Part shown: positions 10,523 to 21,027 of the stretch, one piece after another
Layout: the number at the start of each line of letters is the position of its first letter
Position numbering within the stretch: position 1 is the stretch's first letter
NCBI GenBank assembly: GCA_951799405.1
Contig: OX637361.1
Coordinates: forward strand, 6,471,156 to 6,535,155
Length of the DNA stretch: 64,000 bases
From: Agapetus fuscipes
Lineage: Eukaryota > Arthropoda > Insecta > Trichoptera > Glossosomatidae
Direction of reading: 5' to 3'
Notes under the pieces: generated by a model
What the model saw: only the letters and a program-made list of their open reading frames with translations
Told to the model about the DNA's origin: nothing
Database searches by the model: none
Made by a program: the position numbers and the translations under genes

Positions 10523-11300
10523 TGCTTTCTGCATAAAAATTCTATGAGAAAAGTCACTTATAATGGAGCAATAAGCACCTTAGTGTTTGATACGCTTCGC
10601 CAATAATGTGGCATGAAGTTACACTAGATGTGTAGCTTAGTTGCGTTGCATTTTTTTGCCATGTCTGAGTTGACGAGTTTTTTTTATACTTTCGTAAAGG
10701 CTTTAATTTACTGTTCTCATCTGATTGGAAACACTATATTTTATCGAGCAGTTACATCCACTGGCCGTTCGGCATATTTTCTTATCAGATTTTCTCGCTG
10801 TGGGACAGGAAGCACTCGGACTGATGGTTTCCGTAGCGTTGCTTGCTCTGAGAGCTGCAGGCGCCATCTCGCGACAGGAAATTGTCTTTTTATCAAAAGC
10901 TCGCTTCTTATATTAAGTATATATATATATTTTTTACATCTTATGGCGTACACGCAAAGCTCACTTTGACTCATTAAAAACAAATTGTGAGAGCCTCTGA
11001 TTCAATGCGCAATTAATATTTTTTGTCATGGACATTAATTCAAGTCGATATTTCATTTCATTTCACTATAACTGCATTTGTAGTTTTTTTTTTCATTCCA
11101 CTAGAGGTAGCCAGAGCTTCTGTAGTGAGTTGCATACATTTAGAAATATCCTTGCATATCTCTTCAAGCCTTTCATGTCCATCCCATTTTTCATAAATTT
11201 TTCTGTTTTACATTTAATCTATATTTCCCTTTTTTTTACAATTTCACTTATCTGATTAAGTCACACTTTTCATGGTCATCCTTTTTCCTTTTTTTCATTC
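10523..11300. other. AT-rich intergenic DNA
   Basis: Overlapping frames of up to 113 codons occur on both strands around 10628-10983. They have low-complexity, unrelated translations and no domain, so I read them as chance. Confidence 0.45.
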
Positions 11301-11535
11301 ATTCCTTGACTTATAGGTTGGTATGAGGCTGACCACTAATTAAAATCTAAATCTAAGCTGCTTCCCTGTTTCAGGGAAGGACGGCAAGTAATGCAGGGTG
11401 TATGCCCATTTGAGATTTGGGATTTTATGTTGTAGGTTCACATGCGGCGTGTGCAAGCGCGAAATTGAATGTGTCTACTTGTGGGAATGCATATAATGTG
11501 AATCCCCAATGTAACGTATCTTTGCAACTTAGATT
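11301..11535 (+). mobile_element. Family C copy
   Basis: Begins ATTCCTTGACTTATAGGTTGG and ends TTTGCAACTTAGATTAGA. A stretch near 11340-11360 (AAATCTAAATCTAAGCTGC) looks like the complemented tail of another C copy, replacing the consensus there. Confidence 0.8.
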
Positions 11536-11698
11536 AGACATTGTTGAATACATAATCATTTAAAAACATTAGTATATTTATTTTAAATCTATTTAATGTC
11601 AAGTGTAATGCTTATAAACACAAGTCAGTATTTATTTTCGATCGATTTGAAAAGTTAGATCGTAGTCTTTTTAATATTTTTTAGTGTTGATCTGTTAA

Positions 11699-11772
11699 CA
11701 CAGTGAAAGTCCATTTTTATAAATATTTAAAAATATAAATGGTAAAACATTGTTTTGATTCACTGTAGTCTT
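11699..11772. repeat. Short palindromic repeat
   Basis: CAGTGAAAGTCCATTTTTAT pairs with its downstream complement (ATAAATGGT...TTCACTGTAG). A related AAACAATGTTTTACCATTT sequence is at 7276-7300, next to a C copy. Confidence 0.45.
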
Positions 11773-11798
11773 TTTAATCTAAGGTTCTAAGATGTATT

Positions 11799-11900
11799 CC
11801 CCTCACCACGCACAAGAGCTTAATCCTTTTTTAGTGAGGTACCTATAGCGTAACAACAATTTAATCAACAATGTAATAGATTTAAAGAAAAAAACAATAT
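11799..11900 (+). repeat. Repeat J, copy 1
   Basis: CCCCTCACCAC-CACAAGAGC followed by TTTTTAGTGAGG and ATAGATTTAA is shared with 60089-60200, where it interrupts a SINE-B. It is therefore a mobile unit of about 110 bp, class unknown. Confidence 0.55.
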
Positions 11901-12957
11901 ATTGCAAATTTATTTAAAAAACAATATATTATATAGGTATATATTCACATAAAGGATTAATATAAAACGTTTGCCCATAAACTAACACATGTTAGTCTCG
12001 CTTTTACACTCTGCATATGTACCTTGAAATGATCCTGACTTCCGGGAAAACTATTTCAGGAGGAAATGAAGGGATCCATGGTCACGGCTCAGCTTAAATG
12101 AAACCGACCTATGGAAAAACTCCGTTCGAAAAAGGAACAATCCTTCTTCACGGTTCAACTGGAGTGAACCGGTCAATTCACTCTTAGGTGAAAATTATAA
12201 ATTATGGCCAATAATCTTTATGTATTTGTGTGATCGTCTGTTTTATGGTTATGACCCCTCGTTGTGCGGTAGGTAAAGACAGAACGTTGTGTGATTTTTT
12301 GTTTTACTGTCTCAAAACCTACTTTCGTAGTGGACCCAAATTCTTTCATGATGGTGAGGATGAAATACAGGTGTGCCTAGTTTAATAATATTTTATTGAA
12401 TTTAATTAGCTAGCCCAAAGGTTACAATCCCGAATTATGCAAGATTTTGCATTCGCGAAGTAGCGCGTTCCCTTTCTCTCGGTGGTCCAGGGCTGACTCT
12501 CAGTTTGACTTGCATTCTCCCACCAAGAGGTTCAATCAGCCTCTCAGACCTCTCAATCTCAGAAAAAATACGTATGGACAAGAAAAACTCTTCCTACACA
12601 AATGTGATACGCTCACATACATAGAAACTTCAATTATTTTATTTTATATTTGATGAAAAGCTTGGATCATCACAACCTTCATACAAAATAAAAACCCACA
12701 TGTCAAACGAATATAAATCCTGTAAACCTTACAAACTCAGGTATTTATATTTGATCAGATTTGATAAGTCAGATCGTAGTAGTCGATGTATGGATGCCTG
12801 TCCTGGGGCGCGGAAACCGCACTGCCCGCGGCGCGCCGCACCAACCGGTCGCGAAAATATCATATTTATTAAACTGACAATGATAATGTATGGCTTTGAC
12901 ATCCGTTTAGCGATAATTGCAAAAGCTGTCCGTAGCTATATCCAGTAAACGTTTACA
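11901..12957. other. Intergenic DNA
   Basis: No domain was recognised. A GC-rich patch lies at about 12800-12855 (GCGGCGCGCCGCACC). Open frames of 68 and 82 codons show no homology I can name. Confidence 0.4.
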
Positions 12958-13493
12958 TTTTAGAACGACACAGAGACAAAACGATACATGACATAACTAC
13001 ACATGCCAGAACGACAAATGCCAAAACGAAACATGACATAACTACACATGACAGAACGACACAGTGACAAAACGACACATGACATAACGACACATGACAG
13101 AACAACATAACGACACATGACAGAACGACACAGTGACAAAATGATACATGACATAACTACACATGACAGAACGAAACAGTGACAAAACGACACACGATAG
13201 AACATTATAATGACAGTAGGTACATCACATGATAAAACATCACATACTTAAAACAGAACATACCAAAAAAGGTGTATGAAAAAACATCACAAAACAAAAC
13301 ATCACAAATAACACAAACATTTATTTTGCTTCCACACGCCATATGCGGCATAGTGATGTATTTTCTGTGTTGTTTTGTCATGTGATGCACTGCCATGTGT
13401 TTTCTATCATGTGCCGTTCTGTCATGTGTCGTTATGTCGTGTATCGTTATGTTATGTACCGTTTTGTCACTGTGCCGTTCTAAACTTTCACCC
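12958..13493. mobile_element. FB-G fold-back element, longest copy
   Basis: The left end TTTAGAACGACACAGAGACA matches the complement of the right end (GTTTAGAACGGCACAGTGAC). Both arms are built from 10-12 bp direct units of the type ACACATGACAGAACG. The left arm covers about 12958-13210 and the right arm about 13375-13493. The middle contains CAAAACATCACAAATAACAC and no transposase ORF. Minus-strand frames of about 81 codons are arm translations (repeated C-H-V-L-S patterns). Confidence 0.8.
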
Positions 13494-13737
13494 CAGTTAA
13501 CATTGTGCTGAAACTCTCACGCATTCAATTTGTATTCATAGCATGCGATACATCAGTAAAACCAGTCTTACAGCAACTGTGACAGCTTGCAGAGGACTTT
13601 TGAGAGAATGGAAATTGAATGGAGATGACACATAAAATAAAACGCAGATTTTTTTAAAGTATTATTTTTAAATTACGAAAAAAATTATACAAAATTATTG
13701 AGACTCGAAAAGCCAATAAACACCCCAAACTTTAAAA

Positions 13738-13802
13738 AGTGTTTCACTTTGCTAATGCCACATCTATTTTAGGGAAGGTTGGTAAAAGTTACAGGGCTTA
13801 GA
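13738..13802 (+). mobile_element. Family C fragment
   Basis: TTTCACTTTGCTAATGCCAC followed by AGGGAAGGTTGGTAAAAGTT and ACAGGGCTTA matches the 5' third of C. Confidence 0.65.
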
Positions 13803-14105
13803 TACAGGTATTAAAAAATATATTATGTTATGGGTTACTAAAGGCCGTATCCAACAGAAGTTGAAAGAAAAGTTATTAATTCCAATTTATGCGTCTTTTG
13901 TTTTTTTTTTATTTTCAGCATATTTCGATATAATCCTTAAACACTTAAAATAACCAAGTGTAGATACATAGTTATAGGTACTCGTATCAATTACTTTGAT
14001 TACATTTGATATTGAAGGATATATTACAATACAAATTCATCTCAGTAGAAATCTTAATAAAAAAAACTAAGTTTCCTTCAGTTTCATGAAAACTCTTTCC
14101 TGCTG

Positions 14106-14235
14106 TTTGAGCGCATGCGCGGCGCGCGCGGTAGCACGAGCAACCTACACCCATCTCTCTCTACAGAGCGCGCCGTCTCTCTCTAAAAGGTTTTCCATAG
14201 TAGCGCGCGCCGTGCTCGCTTCCGACACGAACTAA
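14106..14235. other. GC-rich patch in AT-rich DNA
   Basis: GCATGCGCGGCGCGCGCGG and the near-complement AGCGCGCGCCGTGC flank CTCTCTCT runs. The sequence can fold back. No coding or promoter assignment is possible. Confidence 0.45.
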
Positions 14236-14389
14236 TACCATCATTATCAGCAGGGGAGGTCAATGCGTAGACCGCAATCCAGTAATGATCCGCAAAAAAT
14301 ATCATATTTTGTTAATTCTGTTATTTTTCATGCATGTTACCTCTTTATGTTATTTTATTTTATTTTATTTTTTGTATTCCTGTTTTTGC

Positions 14390-14622
14390 TAAGTAAATGA
14401 CTAAATGGTGTATATATTGGTTTTTGTACGATTTTTATCTATTAAGTGATTAATTTTAAGTTAAGATAAGTTGAAATCCTCCCCAAAACACAAGCTATGC
14501 TTACTTTGGGGAGTATTTATTGTAATTAGATTTTTTAAATTTATTTTTATTGTAATATTTTGTACATATTGATAAAAACAATAAAGACCTTATGAAAAAT
14601 TATGAATTATGAATTATGAAAG
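14390..14622 (+). mobile_element. Probable retroposon 3' end with (GAATTAT)n tail
   Basis: A CTCCCCAAA...TTTGGGGAG hairpin at 14478-14515 is followed by an AT-rich stretch, AATAAAGACCTTATG and about three GAATTAT units. This resembles the 3' UTR hairpin and microsatellite tail of a LINE. No ORF is attached. Confidence 0.5.
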
Positions 14623-14639
14623 CAGCTGACGTGAGAAAT

Positions 14640-16330
14640 AGGGAAATAAATGAGAAGTTTTTTTAAGAATTAATTTTATGTACCTACTTTATTTTTCTTA
14701 CATTTGAGTTGTGGAATTTTTTTTCAGTTAGCTTATATGCCATCCAACACTTTTTTTTCATAAATCTGCCTATTTCACCATCTCACTTCTTTGGTACGTT
14801 TATTAACTTCTTCAAATTGCTTGTTATTATAATTGTCATCATAATCATGATAATTTAATAATAGTTCTTTATTCATTGATTTTGTTTATGTTGGTAAAAA
14901 AATAAAATGGTTTTTCTACAGTTTACTCTATTTTTACGTCAGTTAAGAAAAACTCTAAATAATTATATTTAGATAGGTTTATGTTGATAACAAAACACTA
15001 AATCACAAATATCGTGTGTTGCTTGAATATTAATTGTTAAGAGTCATTATAACTGTCTTATCATGCTTTGTGGTCAGCCTTTATTAAATCAAAAGATTCC
15101 TTATTTTTCAACAGTTACTGACCCTGTAAAAGCTCTGGCCACCCCTAGCGCAATGGCGACAGTGCTGTAGTTAATGTGCTTCTCTTCCTCATCTGTAACT
15201 TATTTGTTCAAAAAATATATTCAAAATAATATTACTACAAAAAACTTTAAATACCCCTGTCACATTTTCATTGTTTTTTATTCTCACGTTTCTTATCGGC
15301 ATCCATCTCGCTCACAGCAAATCTTGTACACTTTGCTCTTCTCGCACCGTCATTTGTGTATCTTGCATCTCTCTCAGTGAGAGGTTTTCCGACGCGCGCT
15401 CAGCGCACGCTGAAGTTTTACAGTGAAAAACTAGTGAAGCTAATGCGTTTGTCTCGCTCGCTCATTCCCCGGTGCAGGGCTGAAAGATATAAATATAATA
15501 AATAAAATAAATAAATTAAATCAATTAAATATTAAAATAAATTAAACTTTTTAGAGTTTGTGTATTTTCTCAGTGAAAATTCATTTTTATAAAAACGTAG
15601 ACATATTTTCTTAAGCAACGTACTTTTACTTTCACATATTGAGCATTTATTTCCCCTCAAGTACCTACTCTCGACAATAGGGAAATTTCACAAAAAAAAA
15701 TTCTTGTGGAATTAAATTCCTTTATATTTGCTTATCATAAAACTTCTTGAATTTTATTTTTACTTGCATTTTTTACAAAGTTATTCATGTTCAAAAAATG
15801 AAGTTTGAATTTACGCGCCAAAACGCTCCTTGGATTAAATTTTCGGCTGTGACGTCATTTTCTTTGACTTTTTATAGCCATCGCAATACCAGCAGCGTTG
15901 TCGATACAAGAAAATGACGTCACGGGGGCTACAAATTTCGCTGACGGATCGCACATCCGTTTCAAAACCGGTCAAAATTTTCAAAAGATCTTTTTCTAAT
16001 TTAAAATTATATAAATTTATTTTGGACTTGAAATTAGGCCCTTGTTTATATGCTTATCGTAATCTAACTAAATTATACACTTTTTACCAAATTCCTCACT
16101 ATTGCAAATACCCTATTCTACGATCAAATTCTACCATCGATTTTTAATTCATTCTCATGTTTCTTTTCTTTTTTTTCATGGAACAGAATTCAGTCGAGAT
16201 ATGAATCAACCCATCGTTTTTTGTAACCCTTCCATAATCAGGTTTTTTATTTCGAACCTAAGGTCCAACGTTATCTTACTTAATTTTTATTTGGTTAACG
16301 CTTTTTCATTGACTTTCCAAATTTTTTGTG
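14640..16330. other. AT-rich intergenic DNA
   Basis: Long T/A-rich stretch with chance frames of up to 103 codons (16102-16413) that have no recognisable domain. CTCTCTCAGTGAGAGGTTTTCC followed by CGCGCGCTCAGCGC near 15370 is a second small GC-rich patch similar in style to 14.1 kb. Confidence 0.45.
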
Positions 16331-16728
16331 TTCTTCTACTCATAGGTTATTATATATTGCCAATACCTCCCCGGTTTCAGGCGGCAGGAGTTACAAGGTG
16401 TATGTTCATATGAGGTTAGGTTTATTTTGTATGTTTGCTTATTCCTTGACTTATAGGTTGGTATGAGGCTGACCACCCATACTGTAAAAAATGGTTCACT
16501 TTGCCAATGTCACCCCTGTTTCAGGGAATGTCGGCAAGAGTTGCAGGGCTTATGTTCATTTGAGGTTTGGATTTTATTTGTAAGTACACAATCAGCATTT
16601 GTAAGCGCGAACTACACGTGTTTGTTTGTGGGCATGCATCTGAGAGCTTTGAATGAATATATCCTTGCAACTTAGATTATAGATTATTATAGATTTGCTT
16701 GTGGGCATGCATTACATAAAATGTGCCT
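16331..16728 (+). mobile_element. Family C copy split by another family C copy
   Basis: The outer copy occupies about 16331-16440 and 16701-16728. Removing the inner copy restores the consensus TTTGCTTGTGGGCATGCAT. The host heptamer TTTGCTT is duplicated at 16434-16440 and 16694-16700. Confidence 0.85.
16441..16693 (+). mobile_element. Family C, full unit with 7-bp target duplication
   Basis: Runs from ATTCCTTGACTTATAGGTTGG to CAACTTAGATTATAGATTATTATAGA. Its open frame (MRLTTHTVKNGSLCQCHPCF, 70 codons) is the same frame seen in copies at 35.9 and 58.4 kb, reflecting recent common ancestry rather than a gene. Confidence 0.88.
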
Positions 16729-17730
16729 TAAGGGTGATTGAGAGGTCAGCGCGCCCAACTTTGATGACCAAAATAGCCCATATTTTTAATGGTAAGGTAG
16801 CATTTTTTTTCCAAATTAAATTAACACGTAAAATTAGGTATTTTTTTCCATAAAAAACCAATTCAAAATAATTTTATTTACGGAGATACCTTAAATGGAG
16901 ATTTCCACTGTTCTTATGAATAAATCCTAACTTTTTTTTATTTCAAAACATTAATTTTGATTAGTTTTATTTTTTCTACTTGTTAGTTGTTTTTTTTTAC
17001 TTTTCATTGATTTTTTATGATTATTTAAAAAGTACCCAAATTTTGCATACGATATTGTAGCTACATTCGTCTTTTAATGGTTTATTTTCCTTTTAGGATT
17101 TGAAGTGATATTTTTTATGTTTTCAATGCATTGCTTGTTTTATTTTTTCTCCTCTAATTTATAATTTATAATGGAAAAATAAAGATTTTCATACTAAAAA
17201 TGGTCCAGTCTTTGGCGCCACGGAATCCTGCGGCGGTCTCGCGAACTGAGCTTAAAATTTTAAATCATCTTCGTTTTTGACCAAAAAATTAGGCGACCGA
17301 AATTTAGTGTAACGGAGTTCAAGCGTTTACGTTAAAACTGAACCAAACAGGCACAAAAATGCATGAAAACCAAAACGTCAGCTCGAGATGCTGTTTAAGA
17401 TTCGATACATTTTTCGCATGCGGTCTATTTCCTATAGTTACGAGAATTTAATACTTCGGGTATATCGTACTCGGATATCTTCGTATATTGACGGAAATGC
17501 ACGAGAGAGAAATGTTGTGTATGTATAATTGTATATACATAAACGCTGTAGTATGGTACGTATATATACAGATATGCCACTAGGTTTGCAAAGCTTCACT
17601 ATCTGTTGGAAGAAATTGTACGGAGAGCTGCACATGACTTTATAGAAATAGTTAATTTGAATTCCAAAGCGAAATTCATTTATCTGGAAGGAATTCTGCT
17701 GGCCAGCCTGTTTTGTTGAAATGATATGAT
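16729..17730. other. AT-rich intergenic DNA
   Basis: No recognised element. A short GC-richer segment near 17210-17250 (GGCGCCACGGAATCCTGCGG) stands out. A 112-codon minus-strand frame at 17438-17776 runs partly into the adjacent SINE and is not credible as a gene. Confidence 0.4.
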
Positions 17731-17843
17731 TTTTTGAACCCAGCGTAGAGCAATTTGATTTTTTTTTGTGCTCCACCGGGAATCGAAGTCACAACCATCA
17801 GAGTATAGGTCATAAGCGTTAACCACTAGACTGTAGATCGGCC
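17731..17843 (-). mobile_element. SINE-A, head half only, diverged
   Basis: On the minus strand GGCCGATCTACAGTCTAGTG and the box-B-like GATTCCCGGTGGAGCACA precede the TGGGTTCAAAAAA body segment. The 3' half is missing. Confidence 0.7.
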
Positions 17844-17965
17844 ATTGTATGCTCATAGGCATTCAGGCCGTTATTTTAGTCTAGTGATTGACGCTACGGA
17901 CGAGATTTCAACTGGTGCAAGACAACTCAGTTCCGTCGAAATCTAACATAAATGTCATGAGTACG

Positions 17966-18292
17966 TGGCTAAGCTACACATAAAGCATAACTTCTAGCCG
18001 CGTTATCCTCGAAGGGCTACGCATGTGGCGAAGGAACCTATTTATATTTTTAGAATGATTTATAGGTTAGGGGGCCGGCCTCACGCCAACCACTTCAGTT
18101 GAAAGGAAGGTTTACCAGCTCCCGGGACTGGTACTAATTTATTGTGAAGGCTGAGTACACCTCGACGGTACTTTATTTTGGGTTAGAAATAAACACCGAA
18201 CCGGGAATCATTTCTGACACCCTCGGTGGGATTCGAACCCGAGCTCTCATCATGCAATGCAAGCACTTTATACACCAACTGAGCTATCGACT
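17966..18292 (-). mobile_element. SINE-B, near full-length
   Basis: Minus strand: TCGATAGCTCAGTTGGTGTA, GGGTTCGAATCCCACCGAGG, GTGTCAGAAATGATTCCCGG and the TGTGTAGCTTAGCCAC end are all present. Confidence 0.85.
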
Positions 18293-18390
18293 TGATACAA
18301 TACGAGTACTTTATAACAGTACTTTCAGAGTGTTTTGAATCGGACATGTAAAACAAAAAGTCACACTATATTAGCATATTCAGTAAGTAG

Positions 18391-18645
18391 CTCCTTGACT
18401 CATAGGTTGGTATGAGGCTGACCACCCGTGCTGTAAAAATCGGTTCCCTTTTGCCAATGCCACACCTTTTCAGGGAACGGCGGCAGGAGTTGCAAGGTTT
18501 ATGTTCATGTGAGGTTTTGCTTATTTGTATGCACACATGCAGAATGTGTAGGCGCGAACCTACATGTGCCTGTCTGTGGGCATGCATTTAATATGAGCCT
18601 TAAATGTTAACATATCTTTGCAGCTTAGATTATAGGTTATAGATA
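18391..18645 (+). mobile_element. Family C copy
   Basis: CTCCTTGACTCATAGGTTGG to GCAGCTTAGATTATAGGTTATAGAT. The interior has GCACACATGCAGAATGTGTA where other subgroups have CACATGCGGCATGTG, so C has at least two sequence subgroups. Confidence 0.85.
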
Positions 18646-18896
18646 GTTACAATACATCAATGCAATACATCGATTGAGCTAAAACCGCGCATCCGCGACG
18701 TGCAATTTATGCAGCATTCATTGATGGCAGCATTTCAAGTCAAAACCTTCTAGTGACAACATCTCGTAAGTATCGACAGATCTGCAGTATCTACAATACA
18801 AAACAAAAGTAAGTATATTTATCTCATTTCTGATGACTTATGTTGTTATTTTGGCTATTTAGCTATTTTGTTAATTAATAATAATATATAATATTG

Positions 18897-19162
18897 GGAT
18901 GATTTAATTGGTGAGCGCTGTTTTTGTGTGTATCACACATTGGTATCACACCTCAAGAGCCCTCTGCGAGCTTGGTCGTCGCTGTAGAAAGCGCCAATTC
19001 TCAAGCAAGACCCAGTTGTTGTAAGGTTGGATGGACCTTTCAGTGACCGAAGAGCACATTTGGAAATATAAATGGTATATGTTTTGTGCTCCGCCGGGAT
19101 TCGAATCCACAACCTTCCATTTACGAGTCCGAAGTGTTGCCACTGGACTACGGACCGGTCCA
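18897..19162 (-). mobile_element. SINE-A, tail type 2
   Basis: The minus-strand head GGACCGGTCCGTAGTCCAGT and B box GGATTCGAATCCCGGCGGAG are intact. The tail contains GAGGGCTCTTGAGGTGTGAT and ends ACCAATTAAATCATCCC, instead of the CTAGAGTCTC tail of type 1. Confidence 0.85.
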
Positions 19163-19737
19163 AGATGCCAACGACACGCGGTGTACCTGAGCGGTAACCC
19201 ATCTAAGTACTATCCGCGCCCAATGTTGCTTAATTGATTTATTAAAACGGTAGAAGTAGATTTGTTATTCCGAAAATGTCTATGTTTTTATTTATTTATA
19301 GTTTATTAGATTTATTATATTATATGAACTTCAAACCAGTGGGGTAAGTATATGCTTAGAATATATTCCATCATTTAGTTTAATTATTGGAAGAAAAGTA
19401 TTCATTTTGCTGTATAAACAATGTGTATAAAGCTACGCATCCACGGTATATTATTATACTATACAGGCATAATAATAATACTTAGATGCGTTGCTCTCGT
19501 CGTACCCGAGTAAAGTCCAGTAGCACACACACTTATAGGCTACATACCTACTCAACACATACTCACGCCCTCACAAGTATTCGTAACATTCCCTGCAAAG
19601 TAATCTGAAACCTTTTTTCATTTTTTAAATAAATAACATTTTGGATATGAAGACGAAAATGAAAGTAAACGAGTACATACTTAATCTTCAATCAGAAAGG
19701 TCATATAAAAAAGTAGGTATTAAAGTTCATTCTGATA
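19163..19737. other. AT-rich intergenic DNA
   Basis: No repeat or gene recognised. Confidence 0.45.
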
Positions 19738-20013
19738 CAGCGGTTTCCAAACTGAAGGGGGGGAGGGGGGGCGCCTCTCATGGGAGGCGCAAGGTATGGC
19801 TAGGGGGGGCGCCAAAAATATTAGTATGAAATTTAAAAATAAAACGCGAAAAGGGAGGCGCGAATTTTTTTTTGAGGGAGCTAACTTCAAAAGACGTGAC
19901 TACTCCATCCCCGTCGACAGGAATTTTATGGACAAGATGAAGGAGATGAAGGGAGTCACGAAAAAAAGAGCTGTTTTGGGGAGGCATGGTAGCATAAAGT
20001 TTGGAAACCATTG
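19738..20013. mobile_element. hAT-3, non-autonomous hAT element
   Basis: The left end CAGCGGTTTCCAAACT matches the complement of the right end (CAATGGTTTCCAAACT) at 14 of 16 bases. This is the CA-GG-TT-C-AA style of hAT inverted repeats. Flanks are TTCTGATA (19730-19737) and TTCTAATA (20014-20021), a 7-of-8 match at the 8-bp length expected for hAT. The G-rich interior has no transposase domain; the 84-codon frame across it is not recognised. Confidence 0.8.
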
Positions 20014-20133
20014 TTCTAATATGCAAACTTTTGATTCTTATCTAATATAATGCAAACCAAAATCTCTTAACTCAATGTATTGAGGACTGAAGTATGTAGG
20101 TATACAATTAAATGAAACCTATACAATCACCTT

Positions 20134-20440
20134 GGACCGGTCCGTAGTCCGTAGTGGCAACACTTCGGACTCGTAAATGGAAGGTTGTGGATTCGGATCC
20201 CGGCGGAGCACAAAAAATATACCATTTATATTTCGAATGTGCTCTTCGCTGAGTTGAAAAATTCATACACCTTTACCAAAGACCGGTCACTGAAAGGTCC
20301 ACCCAACCTTACAACAACTGGGTCTGGCTTGAGAATTGGCGCTTTCTACAGCGACGACCAAGCTCGCAGAGGGCTCTTGAGGTGTGATACACACAAAAAC
20401 AGCTCTCACCAAATAAATCATCCTAATATTATTTTATTAT
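20134..20440 (+). mobile_element. SINE-A, tail type 2, full-length
   Basis: Head GGACCGGTCCGTAGTCCGTA, B box GGATTCGGATCCCGGCGGAG, body with GCTCTTCGCTGAGTTG, and tail with GAGGGCTCTTGAGGTGTGAT and an (ATT)-rich end. AATTAARTGAAAC-like sequence lies near both sides, possibly a remnant target duplication. Confidence 0.85.
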
Positions 20441-20494
20441 GCAATTAAGTGAAACAATATGCGTTATCGACCGGAATTTTTACTCAACTAACGC

Positions 20495-20952
20495 TAACGC
20501 AACTAAGCTACACATATAGTGTAACTTCTTGCGAGTGAACCCATTTATTTTTACAGATAGGGGGCCAGCCTTACGCCAACCACTTTAGTGAAGTGGGGGT
20601 TTCTCAGCTCCCGAGGGGGCTGGTACCTATTCCTTTTGAAGGCTGATAAGCCTTGCCGGTTTTTTTATTGACTTTAGTTATAACTAACCATTACTAAGTT
20701 GCAAAGATATGTAACATTGGGGATTCACATTTAATGCATTCTCACAAGCAGACACATCCAAGTTCGCGCTTGCGCATGCCGCATGTAAACCTACATTATA
20801 GAAACCAAGTCTCAAATGAACATACATCATGCAACTCTTGCCAAACTTCCCTGAAACAGGGCTGACATTGGCAAAGTGAACCATTTTCTGCAGCATGTGT
20901 GGTCAGCCGAAAAGTTTGAAATCAACACCGAAACGGGAAATCATTTCTGACA
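20495..20952 (-). mobile_element. SINE-B interrupted by family C
   Basis: B sequence runs from about 20495 to 20672 and resumes at 20908-20952 (complement of GTGTCAGAAATGATTTCCCG). The family C copy lies between. B is truncated before its tRNA-like head. Confidence 0.75.
20688..20907 (-). mobile_element. Family C inside SINE-B
   Basis: Minus-strand C, from GGCTGACCAC to GCAACTTAG. It lacks the first 25 bp or so of the unit. A minus-strand 70-codon frame here is repeat sequence. Confidence 0.8.
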
Positions 20953-21027
20953 CAGGGGTGACATTGGTAGATTCAACCATTTCTTACAGTATGGGTGGTC
21001 AGCCTTATACTAACTTATAATTCAAGA
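20953..21027 (-). mobile_element. Family C fragment, 5' part
   Basis: Complement of TTGAATTATAAGTTAGTATAAGG through CCAATGTCACCCCTGT, abutting the truncated SINE-B. Confidence 0.7.

Noticed and set aside
12960..13205. Cysteine/serine/valine-rich minus-strand frame of 81 codons
   Set aside because: It translates the fold-back arm units (ACATGACA) and has no independent coding evidence.
16463..16675. A 70-codon frame (MRLTTHTVKNGSLCQCHPCF...) repeated at 16.5, 35.9 and 58.4 kb
   Set aside because: It lies wholly within family C units and is shared because the copies are recent. Other C copies have it broken. It is not a conserved small-protein family.
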